Shown: positions 34,855 through 42,915 of the stretch, piece by piece
Position numbering within the stretch: position 1 is the stretch's first letter
Layout: every line of letters begins with the position of its first letter
NCBI GenBank assembly: GCA_020635955.1
Contig: JACJYW010000009.1
Location: forward strand, 62,001 to 126,000
DNA from: Crocinitomicaceae bacterium
Lineage (GTDB): Bacteria; Bacteroidota; Bacteroidia; Flavobacteriales_D; Crocinitomicaceae
Direction of reading: 5' to 3'
DNA length: 64,000 nt
The notes under the pieces: model-generated
What the model saw: only the letters and a program-made list of their open reading frames with translations
What the model was told of the DNA's origin: nothing
Databases searched by the model: none
Position numbers and translations under genes: made by a program

Positions 34855-35286
34855 ATGAATTGGGGAAAAGGAATAGCTATTGTCATTGTAATGTTCATGT
34901 TATACATAGCATCTTTTGTTTATCGCGCTTTCCAAAGAGATGCAGATCTGGTGACAGAAGATTACTACGAACAGGAAGTGAATTACGATCAACAAAAGAT
35001 CGACAAACAAAACTATCAGGAAATAAATGGTGATGTAACGATCACTAAAAATGAGGACGGAATCTATCTTCAATTTCCTGAAGAAGTTGATCCATCTGTC
35101 AGTGGAAAGATCAACTTTTATCGACCTGATAGCAAGAAATTCGACCGTGAGTTTGAATTGAGCCTGGATCAAAACAGACAACAGATCCTGGATTATGATC
35201 AATTCTATGAAGGGAATTACGAGGTAACTGTTCAATGGGACGGTAATGCCAAACACTACATCTATCAGGAGAATATTAAGTTTTAA
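34855..35286 (+). CDS. ccoH: FixH/CcoH-family assembly protein
   Basis: 143 residues from MNWGKGIAIVIVMFML; the longer frame start at 34807 lies inside ccoG. One N-terminal membrane helix, then a periplasmic beta-rich domain with EDYYEQEVNYDQQ, the typical FixH segment following the helix. It interacts with the oxidase during assembly. The stop overlaps the next ATG by one base (TAATG). Confidence 0.88.
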   Translation: MNWGKGIAIVIVMFMLYIASFVYRAFQRDADLVTEDYYEQEVNYDQQKIDKQNYQEINGDVTITKNEDGIYLQFPEEVDPSVSGKINFYRPDSKKFDREFELSLDQNRQQILDYDQFYEGNYEVTVQWDGNAKHYIYQENIKF

Positions 35287-35975
35287 TGATCTGGTCTGCT
35301 TTCATATTAGGATTATTGGGTAGTTGGCACTGCGTAGGCATGTGCGGACCTATTGCCCTTATGGTTCCTGGTGCGAAAGGAAAGAACAGATGGGTTGCTA
35401 TAGGATTGTATCACGGCGGAAAGATCCTTGCGTATATGCTAATAGGTGCATTTTTTGGACTTTTTACGGCGTTTATAACCTCCTTTAAAATTCAGGCGAT
35501 CATTACCATTTCTGTAGGTGCGGTTATAGGAATACTGGCCTTCACTCCAGCTGTGATTAACTATCTGGAAAAAAAAGGATTTACTGCCTTCAATTCCGTT
35601 ATTAACTTCAAAAACAAACTCGCTCATTCTTTGGACAAAGAAAAACTGGAGTACGGATTTTATATTGGCTTTTTTAATGGCTTTATTCCCTGCGGACTAG
35701 TTTATATTGCTGCTCTGGGAGCAATGGTTCAGGGATCGATCATAACAAGTGCGGGTTATATGGCTCTATTTGGATTGGGTACTATTCCATTCTTAAGTGT
35801 GATCATCTACGCATCCTCATATATCAAGAAAAAATTCAGTAGATATACACCACGCATTCGATTTGCCGCATTTCTGTTGGTGAGTATTTTTATGATCTGG
35901 AAAGGGATCTCAAATCTGAATGTAGCTATCGAACAGCCAAAAGAGGGGGAGAATTTCCAGATCTGCCACACTTAA
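35286..35975 (+). CDS. TauE/SafE-family membrane protein of the cco operon
   Basis: 229 residues with six or more helices. GSWHCVGMCGPIALMVPG in the first helix has a His and two Cys suited to binding a metal, and NGFIPCGLVYIAALGA holds another Cys. Proteins of this type, annotated as sulfite exporter TauE/SafE, are routinely encoded after ccoH in Bacteroidota and are suspected to move copper for cbb3 assembly; sulfite export is unlikely here. Translationally coupled to ccoH. Its stop interlocks with the convergent hydrolase over TTAA. Confidence 0.85.
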   Translation: MIWSAFILGLLGSWHCVGMCGPIALMVPGAKGKNRWVAIGLYHGGKILAYMLIGAFFGLFTAFITSFKIQAIITISVGAVIGILAFTPAVINYLEKKGFTAFNSVINFKNKLAHSLDKEKLEYGFYIGFFNGFIPCGLVYIAALGAMVQGSIITSAGYMALFGLGTIPFLSVIIYASSYIKKKFSRYTPRIRFAAFLLVSIFMIWKGISNLNVAIEQPKEGENFQICHT

Positions 35976-36880
35976 TTGGCCAAAAACTCCCTGAGATAAG
36001 CTTCAAAAACTTTATAATTCTCTATGTTGGGAGCATGTCCGGCATTTGGAACTTCTTTGTAATCAGCTTTAAGATACTCAGCAAATTTCTTCCCTTCAGC
36101 CGGAGGAAAGATCTCATCATATTGACCCCAGATCACCAATGACCTTGGAAAGATAACGGATTCATCCTGCTTGAAATTTGATTGTTCTTCGGTTAAGGTT
36201 GTCAGCAATTGATCCAGCTCAGCATGATATTGATCAAAATAAACCTCATAGGCATCTTCTAAAAATCCTTTAGGGATCTTTTTATCCCTATATGTTGCTA
36301 GCGTAAACAGCTCATCAACATCCTGCGCATTCTTCACCACAAAAATATCCTGAAAGCTTTTTTCATTTTGTTTTTGAGCCAGTTCATCCAGCAATTTGAT
36401 ATCATAGGTTATTCCGGGACTATCCACAATAATCATTTTTCGAAAGAATTCAGGATACTGATAAACTAATCCAAAAGTCACAAATCCTCCATATGAAATG
36501 CCTACGACATCACATTTATCTACTTTTCTGTCTTTCAACAACCCAATCAATGCATCAACCTGTGAAGACAACTCTGCTTTAGCAGTACTGTGACTTTTTC
36601 CGAACCAGAGTAAATCAGGCACAATTACATGATGATCTTTTGTGAGATCCTGAATGGTTTTATTCCAGGTAACCTGTGCATCTCCTCCGAAACCGTGTAT
36701 CAAAAGTACCGTCTCTCCTTCTCCACCCTCAAAATAATGGATAGTATGCCCTTCATTAGAGTATATTCTTTCTTCAATCCCATGACGCACATATTTCTTT
36801 GTCATGCGGCTCTGATTCCACTTGACCATATTGCATGACCCTAAAACCAGGATCAAAAAGAAGAGCAAAGTCCATCTCAT
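35972..36880 (-). CDS. alpha/beta hydrolase lipoprotein
   Basis: 302 residues. Lipoprotein signal (LILVLGSCNMV). Alpha/beta-hydrolase fold: oxyanion HGFGGDA near residue 62, nucleophile Ser in VVGISYGGFV, Asp in IWGQYDEIFPP and His in NAGHAPNIE. Likely an esterase or lipase-type enzyme in the envelope; substrate unknown. Placed 16 bases downstream of ccoI on the same strand, so it is probably co-transcribed with it, although no link to oxidase assembly is known. Confidence 0.88.
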   Translation of the reverse strand: MRWTLLFFLILVLGSCNMVKWNQSRMTKKYVRHGIEERIYSNEGHTIHYFEGGEGETVLLIHGFGGDAQVTWNKTIQDLTKDHHVIVPDLLWFGKSHSTAKAELSSQVDALIGLLKDRKVDKCDVVGISYGGFVTFGLVYQYPEFFRKMIIVDSPGITYDIKLLDELAQKQNEKSFQDIFVVKNAQDVDELFTLATYRDKKIPKGFLEDAYEVYFDQYHAELDQLLTTLTEEQSNFKQDESVIFPRSLVIWGQYDEIFPPAEGKKFAEYLKADYKEVPNAGHAPNIENYKVFEAYLREFLAN

Positions 36881-36896
36881 AGATTAAAGATATGCA

Positions 36897-39254
36897 TCAA
36901 TTTAGACTTCGAGCTTTCAAGGTGGTTAGAAGTGTCACTAGCAGCACAACAGAAATAGAACTCAAAGGCATAAGAATGGCAGCTACAAGTGGTGTAAGTT
37001 GCCCTGTTAAGGCAAAGTACATTCCAATTGAATTATAGAGAATTGAAAATCCATAACTCAACCAAACAACCTTTATTCCAAAGGCCGAATAATTCAAATA
37101 ATGGAGTAATTGATCGATCTTTTTACCATCCATGATCGCATCTGAGGAAGGAGAGAATGCATATACATCATCCACAACTGCAATTCCTACATCTGCTTGC
37201 TTCAGAGCTCCGGCATCATTTAATCCATCCCCCAGCATCATTACCGTTTTTCCCTGATCCTGAAGATTAGAGATATAAGATAATTTATCTTCAGGAGATT
37301 GGTTGAATTGCATGTCCACGTTACTACCAAACATTTCTACCAATCGTTCCTTTTCAGAATCGTTATCCCCAGATAAAACATGCAATTTAAACCTGCTATT
37401 CATTTGTTCAAACAACTCCTTTAACCCTTTTCTATAGGAATTACCAAATACAAATGAACCAAGAACAATTCCATTTAATTCAACAAAAACTCTTGTTTGC
37501 AAGGTATCACTACTAACATTTAACCAGGATGCACTACCCACTCTTATCTGTTGATCTCCAATTTTCGCAGAAATCCCTTTACCGGGCAATTCTGACAATT
37601 CTGAAACATCCACCTTTGTAGCCCGATTGCTTAGGAAATTTGAAATACTTCTACTCAATGGGTGAGCCGACTGGTAGGTAATACTATAAACCGCATTTAA
37701 CTGATCATTTGTAAGAGCTTCACCTTCCCAACTAACATTGACCTGATCAGACAAGGTTAGTGTTCCTGTTTTATCGAAGATCACGTCTGTCACTTCATTT
37801 ATAGGCTCAATCACTTCCGTTGATCTCAGATATAATGCTCTTCTTCCCAATTGCCTGATCACATTACCGAAAGTGAAAGGTACAGAAAGTGCAATAGCAC
37901 AAGGGCAAGCTACGATCAGGATGGAAGTAATGATAAATGGTGCTCGTGAGGCATCAATTTGCAGCCAAACAATTCCAGCGATCAATGATATCAAAAGGAT
38001 CAGTAATGTAAAGTACTTTGAAATATTATCAGATATGCCGGCAAACTTCTTTTTTCTATGAAAAACAGGGTTATTCCATAATCGCGTGAGATAACTATTC
38101 TCTACATCTTTGATCACCTCAATCTCAAGGGTAGCGCCTGTTTGCCTACCACCTGCAAAGATCTTGTCTCCTATCTTTTTCGAAATGGGTGTTGATTCTC
38201 CAGAAACAAAACTGTAATCGATCCTACCCGAACCCTCAACTAGTAACGCATCTGCAGGTATGAGCTCATTATTTCTAATTATCAACCTATCCCCTACTTT
38301 AATTTGTTTCAAAGGCACAATTTCTTCTTCCTCTCCATTCTTTCTGGATGTAGCAATAGGAAAATAAGATTTATAGTCTCTTTCAAAATTGATAGCGGTA
38401 TACGTTTGTTGTTGGAACCATTTTCCAATTAGAAGGAAGAAGATCAAGCCGGCAAATGAATCAAAATACCCAGCTCCAGTGCCACTGATCACTTCGTACA
38501 AGGATCGAATATATAGCGCAAATATCCCCAGTGTGATGGGCACATCAATATTCACTTGTTTTGACCGCAGCGCTTTAAAAGAAGAAACAATGTAATCTCT
38601 GGCGCCGAAAACCAGCACTGGAATTGACAGTGCCAGATTAAGGTAATTGAATGTATTTTGAAAATCCTTGAATGATTCGTCTATTCCCAGATACTCTGGA
38701 AAACTCAACAACATGATATTACCAAAACAAAATCCGGCAATACCAATTTGAATGATCAAACGATTGTTTCGTTTTTTGGTTTTTTCTTCATCATAAGCAC
38801 TTAAGGAGATATCAGGTGGATATCCTATTGCTGACAATAATTCAGCTAGCTGCTTCAACGAAACCTCCTGATCCTTAAAGGTGATCTCAGCCTCCTTATC
38901 CACAAAATTCACTTGTGAACTGATCACTCCCGGATTCAGTTTATGCAGACGTTCTAAAAGCCACAAACAAGAACTGCAATGTATTTGCGGCAAGGATAAT
39001 CTGACCTTGGAAATTCCCTCTTCTGAAAAAAGCAGCAACTTGCTTTTAATATCATCAAGATCAAGGTAGTTGTATTTTCCACCTCTGGCAGATTCTGTTC
39101 TGACCCCAGGATTTTCATTCAGGGTATAATAGCCATCCAGCTTATTAGAGCTTAAGATCTCGTAAACGGTTCTACAACCTTCACAACAGAACGTTTTTTG
39201 ATCAAATACAATCTCCTCCTCACAAGGATTATTGCAGTGGTAGCAATTCTTCAT
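36897..39254 (-). CDS. ccoI: copper-transporting P-type ATPase CcoI
   Basis: 785 residues from MKNCYHCNNPC, the normal start of CcoI/FixI proteins; the longer frame to 39353 runs into the divergent kinase gene. N-terminal Cys-rich segment (CYHCNNPC then FCCEGCRTVYEIL), a heavy-metal-associated domain (IHCSSCLWLLE), eight membrane helices with CPC in VACPCAIALSVP, phosphorylation motif FDKTGTLT and hinge MLGDGLNDAGALK. Exports Cu(I) to the periplasm for the oxidase binuclear centre. Divergent from the PAS kinase with 84 bases between the starts. Confidence 0.94.
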   Translation of the reverse strand: MKNCYHCNNPCEEEIVFDQKTFCCEGCRTVYEILSSNKLDGYYTLNENPGVRTESARGGKYNYLDLDDIKSKLLLFSEEGISKVRLSLPQIHCSSCLWLLERLHKLNPGVISSQVNFVDKEAEITFKDQEVSLKQLAELLSAIGYPPDISLSAYDEEKTKKRNNRLIIQIGIAGFCFGNIMLLSFPEYLGIDESFKDFQNTFNYLNLALSIPVLVFGARDYIVSSFKALRSKQVNIDVPITLGIFALYIRSLYEVISGTGAGYFDSFAGLIFFLLIGKWFQQQTYTAINFERDYKSYFPIATSRKNGEEEEIVPLKQIKVGDRLIIRNNELIPADALLVEGSGRIDYSFVSGESTPISKKIGDKIFAGGRQTGATLEIEVIKDVENSYLTRLWNNPVFHRKKKFAGISDNISKYFTLLILLISLIAGIVWLQIDASRAPFIITSILIVACPCAIALSVPFTFGNVIRQLGRRALYLRSTEVIEPINEVTDVIFDKTGTLTLSDQVNVSWEGEALTNDQLNAVYSITYQSAHPLSRSISNFLSNRATKVDVSELSELPGKGISAKIGDQQIRVGSASWLNVSSDTLQTRVFVELNGIVLGSFVFGNSYRKGLKELFEQMNSRFKLHVLSGDNDSEKERLVEMFGSNVDMQFNQSPEDKLSYISNLQDQGKTVMMLGDGLNDAGALKQADVGIAVVDDVYAFSPSSDAIMDGKKIDQLLHYLNYSAFGIKVVWLSYGFSILYNSIGMYFALTGQLTPLVAAILMPLSSISVVLLVTLLTTLKARSLN

Positions 39255-39307
39255 TACAGGTGAATAATACTCAAAGGTCACTAAAAAATCCCTTTTTTTA
39301 ATGATAT

Positions 39308-39320
39308 TTGTCACTGACAA
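39308..39320. promoter_or_regulatory. palindrome between ccoI and the PAS kinase gene
   Basis: TTGTCA-C-TGACAA is a perfect 6-bp inverted repeat around one base, lying 18 bases before the kinase ATG and 53 before the ccoI ATG. It contains TTGTCA, also present in the operator at 29533-29548, although the arm orientation and spacing differ. Confidence 0.45.
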
Positions 39321-39338
39321 GGCTATTATTTCGCATTC

Positions 39339-40871
39339 ATGGCAGCCCCTCAAATAAAAGATATCTATAAGATCCTCTTTGAATCAATTGGTGAAGGATT
39401 GCTGATTGCTGATAGAACTGGTACGATCGTAATGGCTAACCCCAGATGTTGTGAGCTTTTCGGTTGTACTGAAGAAGGAATGGAAGGAAGGAAAGTTGAA
39501 GAACTGATCCCCATGAACCTGAGGGAAAAGCATGTTCATCACAGAGAATATTATCAGGCCAATCCAAAGAAGCGTCAGATGGGGATGAACATGAACCTCC
39601 TGGCCCAACGAAAAGATGGTTCTAAATTTCATGTAGAGATCTCTTTAAATCACTTTAAATCTGGTGAGGACATATACATTGTTGCGGTTTTGACTGATGT
39701 TTCAGAACGCGTTCGTCAACAAACTGAGATCAAAGAATTGAATGCCAACCTGGAAAAAAAGGTTGAATTGCGAACTAGAGAAGTTCTGGAGAGTCAGAAA
39801 TTATATTCAGCAATTGCCAAGAACTTTCCCAACGGTACCATTAATGTATTTGACAAAGATCTAAAGTACATTTTCGTTGAAGGTTTGGAGTTGCAAGAAC
39901 TAGGCATAAACAAAGAGCTTCTCATAGGAACCTCTTACCTGGATAAAATTCAACAAGAGGTTAGACCAAAACTGGAGAAAGAATTAGTAGAAGTTTTCAA
40001 AGGAAAAGCTAAAAAGTTCGAGATCAATTACATGAATCAGATCTACAGGATCAATGCGGTTCCTCTTTCGGTAAGCGATAATGTAATAGACAAGATCCTG
40101 GTAGTTGAAGAGAATGTTACAGCTCAAAAACAGGTTGAGAAAAAGAGAGAGGAAGCATTAAGCAAGGAAAAGCAATTGAATGAAATGAAATCTCGTTTCG
40201 TCTCCATGGCTTCACATGAGTTCAGAACACCTTTAAGCACGGTATTATCATCTGTATCGTTGATTGAAAAATACATTGAGAAGGGTGATTTGGATAAAAC
40301 GGAAAAACATACTTCTCGAATAAAAAGTGCCGTTGCCGGTTTAACCGAAATATTGAATGATTTCTTATCCGTTGATAAGCTGGAAAGCAACAAGAGTGTT
40401 GTAGAGAAAAAAGACTTTGATTATAAAGAATTTGCCCTGGAGATCACAGAGGAGATGAAAACCATCTGTAAACCAGGACAGGAGATCGTTGTCAATATGA
40501 CGGGTGAAAACTGGATGATCCATTCAGACCCAAGGATCATGAAAAACGTATTGTACAATCTGATTTCTAACGCTATTAAATATTCACCGGAAGGTCAAAA
40601 AATTGCTTTTAATTCTGCTATCCAAGACAAATCACTAAAGGTTGAGGTCATTGATAAAGGAATCGGTATTCCGGCAGAGGATCAAAAAGAACTGTTTAGC
40701 CGTTTCTTCAGAGCTAAGAATGTCACCAACATTAAAGGAACAGGATTAGGATTGAATATTGTCAAAAAATATGTTGAAATGCTCGGTGGCGATATCAGTT
40801 TTACGAGCGAACTGAATGAAGGCTCAACCTTTTTTGTTAATTTACCCATAAATCACTCACACAATGCATAA
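39339..40871 (+). CDS. PAS-domain sensor histidine kinase
   Basis: 510 residues, no membrane helix, so cytoplasmic. PAS 1 (about 8-125, GLLIADRTGTIVMANPRC), a coiled coil (about 125-160), a second PAS-like domain (about 160-270), then a HisKA domain with the phospho-acceptor His293 in MASHEFRTPLS and an HATPase domain with N, G1 and G2 boxes (LISNAIKYSPEG, DKGIGIP, GTGLGLNIVKKY). No Cys-rich or heme-type FixL signature is obvious in the PAS, so the signal is unknown. The last eight bases overlap the regulator gene. The position between ccoI and usp suggests a redox or oxygen signal. Confidence 0.92.
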   Translation: MAAPQIKDIYKILFESIGEGLLIADRTGTIVMANPRCCELFGCTEEGMEGRKVEELIPMNLREKHVHHREYYQANPKKRQMGMNMNLLAQRKDGSKFHVEISLNHFKSGEDIYIVAVLTDVSERVRQQTEIKELNANLEKKVELRTREVLESQKLYSAIAKNFPNGTINVFDKDLKYIFVEGLELQELGINKELLIGTSYLDKIQQEVRPKLEKELVEVFKGKAKKFEINYMNQIYRINAVPLSVSDNVIDKILVVEENVTAQKQVEKKREEALSKEKQLNEMKSRFVSMASHEFRTPLSTVLSSVSLIEKYIEKGDLDKTEKHTSRIKSAVAGLTEILNDFLSVDKLESNKSVVEKKDFDYKEFALEITEEMKTICKPGQEIVVNMTGENWMIHSDPRIMKNVLYNLISNAIKYSPEGQKIAFNSAIQDKSLKVEVIDKGIGIPAEDQKELFSRFFRAKNVTNIKGTGLGLNIVKKYVEMLGGDISFTSELNEGSTFFVNLPINHSHNA

Positions 40872-41925
40872 GAAAATAGTACTCATTGAAGATAATCCCG
40901 AAATGAGGGATAACATACAGGAGATCCTTGAATTAGCAGATTATGATGTATCAGCTGCCGAGAATGGTAAAATTGGCGTGGAACTGGTAAAATCAGTGAA
41001 GCCTGACTTGATATTGTGTGATATAATGATGCCTGAGCTGGATGGTTATGGCGTATTACACATGATCAGTAGAAATCCTGACACGTCTACTATTCCTTTT
41101 ATATTTCTCACTGCGAAATCTGAAAAAGAAGATTTCAGAAAAGGAATGAACATGGGTGCTGATGATTATTTGACGAAGCCTTTTGATGATGTTCAGCTTT
41201 TGAATGCGGTAGAAAAGAGATTGGCTCGTATAGAACAACTTTCCACTGAATTTGTGAGAACAGAAAATGGGCTCAATGACTTTTTCAGCAATTTGACAGG
41301 AATTCAAAGCCTGGAGAATTTAAAAGATGGCAAACGAATTAAAAAATTCGCCAAGAAAGACAATATCTATTTTGAAGGAGATTACCCTAGCTTTCTATAC
41401 TTCGTGAATTCAGGTAAAGTGAAAACCGGTAAAATGAATGAAGATGGTAAAGACTTTGTTACCGGATTGCACAAAGAAGGTGACTTCATAGGCTACATGG
41501 CCCTTATCAGAGAAACTCCTTATGAAGAAAGTGCCGTTGCATTAGAAGATTGTGAACTTTCATTAATTCCGCGTGAAGAGTTCTTGCAGTTACTTTATTC
41601 TTCAAAAGAAGTTTCGAATAAGTTCATAAAAATGCTTGCCGGTTCTGTTACTGAAAAGCAGGAGGAACTGTTGAATCTCGCCTATGACTCAGTAAGAAAA
41701 AGAGTGGCAGATGCATTGATCAAACTTTCTGAAACTTATAAGAAGGATTCCAATGATCAGTTCTCTATGTCGATCTCAAGAGATGACCTGGCGGCCATTG
41801 TTGGTACTGCTACAGAATCTGTGATCAGAACACTTTCAGAATTCAAATCAGATGGCTATATCTCCATCAAAGGATCTAACATTACGATCCTTGATGAAGA
41901 AGAACTTAAAAATTTCAGATTTTAG
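40864..41925 (+). CDS. response regulator fused to a CRP/FNR-type DNA-binding module
   Basis: 353 residues. The receiver domain (1-120) has Asp53 in LCDIMMPELDG, acidic DN pair in IEDNPEM and Lys in YLTKPFDD. A cyclic-nucleotide-binding fold follows (about 150-265, YFEGDYPSFLYFVNSGKVK) and a C-terminal Crp-type HTH (about 275-350, SRDDLAAIVGTATESVIRTL). The N-terminal region of the cNMP fold has no Cys cluster, so it is not a 4Fe-4S FNR. This lets a phospho-relay drive a CRP-type activator. Paired with the PAS kinase; likely regulator of the cco/usp genes. Stop interlocks with the convergent usp gene over TTAG. Confidence 0.92.
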   Translation: MHKKIVLIEDNPEMRDNIQEILELADYDVSAAENGKIGVELVKSVKPDLILCDIMMPELDGYGVLHMISRNPDTSTIPFIFLTAKSEKEDFRKGMNMGADDYLTKPFDDVQLLNAVEKRLARIEQLSTEFVRTENGLNDFFSNLTGIQSLENLKDGKRIKKFAKKDNIYFEGDYPSFLYFVNSGKVKTGKMNEDGKDFVTGLHKEGDFIGYMALIRETPYEESAVALEDCELSLIPREEFLQLLYSSKEVSNKFIKMLAGSVTEKQEELLNLAYDSVRKRVADALIKLSETYKKDSNDQFSMSISRDDLAAIVGTATESVIRTLSEFKSDGYISIKGSNITILDEEELKNFRF

Positions 41926-42725
41926 ACGTTTTCCAATCCTAAAATTGGCATTTGAGCCTGTTCTATCAATTGCTTTGATACACTTTTGTGGAATAGTCTG
42001 TCAAAGAAACCGGTATGCTTAGGAAGGATAGCTAATAAGTCAGCATTCTTCTCCTGGCAAAAACGTGTTACTGCACCAGCAACATCTTCATCTTCAACAG
42101 TAGCATATTTTGCATTTTTCAATCCCAGATTCAATGATTCAAGATCAGAATGTTGTCCTGGCTTGTCTACTGAGAAAACAGTAACATCAGTGTTGAATTT
42201 ATCCTGTAATTTCTCAATTGGATCTACTACTTTGTTATTGAAGATCTCCTGACCGTCCGTAGCAAAAACAAGCGTTCCAAATCCAGTGAATGAACAGTTT
42301 GGAGGAACTGAAATAACCGGAACAATGGTTGAACGAATCACAACTGAAGCTACACTTCCAAAAAGAACTGACTCAACTCCAGAAGCACCTTTAGTTCCCA
42401 TGATTACCAGATCATGGTCATGATCAATGGCCAATTTTTTAATCGCATCAACAGGAGATCCAAAAATCGAATGAGGAAATACACTCAAATTCAAATTTGG
42501 ATATTCATTCTTCATCCACTGAATTTCTGACTCTAATCCACTCAAGGATTCTTTGGCGAGCATATCATTCAAGTCAAGCAAAGTAGCAGAGGAGGTTCTT
42601 GCGTAATATGCATTGATGAGGTTATATTCTACTTCTTCACCAAAAGCATCTACGGCATATTTGATCGCATTCTTTGCAGGTTCAGAAAAATCAGTTAATA
42701 AAATGATCGAGGTGAATTTCTCCAT
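41922..42725 (-). CDS. tandem-domain universal stress protein (second copy)
   Basis: 267 residues with two UspA domains. Domain 1 has the nucleotide-binding loop VIMGTKGASGVESVLFGSVA then VPVISVP; domain 2 is degenerate (LLAILPKHTGFFDRLFHKSVS). The same build as the protein at 28661-29488, with similar HKSxxK-L endings, so the two are paralogues flanking the oxidase and regulator genes. Convergent with the regulator gene and divergent from the FKBP lipoprotein gene. Role in low-oxygen physiology is inferred from context. Confidence 0.88.
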   Translation of the reverse strand: MEKFTSIILLTDFSEPAKNAIKYAVDAFGEEVEYNLINAYYARTSSATLLDLNDMLAKESLSGLESEIQWMKNEYPNLNLSVFPHSIFGSPVDAIKKLAIDHDHDLVIMGTKGASGVESVLFGSVASVVIRSTIVPVISVPPNCSFTGFGTLVFATDGQEIFNNKVVDPIEKLQDKFNTDVTVFSVDKPGQHSDLESLNLGLKNAKYATVEDEDVAGAVTRFCQEKNADLLAILPKHTGFFDRLFHKSVSKQLIEQAQMPILGLENV

Positions 42726-42766
42726 GTTTTTAATCTATTAATTTCTTTAAGTATTCAAATTTCTAA

Positions 42767-42814
42767 GTGATTTCGTCACAAATTTTCACAATATTCATCA
42801 TGACTTCCATGATG
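42767..42814. promoter_or_regulatory. two palindromes between usp and FKBP genes
   Basis: GTGA-TTTCG-TCAC (42767-42779) and CATCATG-ACTTC-CATGATG (42796-42814) are both perfect inverted repeats with five-base spacers in the 190-base divergent region. They could be operators for either gene; neither fits the FNR or CRP spacing exactly. Confidence 0.4.
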
Positions 42815-42883
42815 TTTGACTCCATCTCAAGTGAGTTTTATCATTTTTCCTCCTTTGTATCGGCTGAAAAGCTCAATTCATGC

Positions 42884-42891
42884 TATCTTTG
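42884..42891 (+). promoter_or_regulatory. -7 promoter box of the FKBP lipoprotein gene
   Basis: TATCTTTG matches TAnnTTTG, 24 bases before the ATG. The -33 position reads CTG, not TTG, so the match is partial. Confidence 0.45.
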
Positions 42892-42915
42892 CCACGAAAT
42901 TGAAATCCTAAATTA

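Noticed and set aside
35286..35975. Sulfite exporter
   Set aside because: The family label is TauE/SafE, but the operon with ccoH and the His/Cys motif point to a metal-related role in oxidase assembly.
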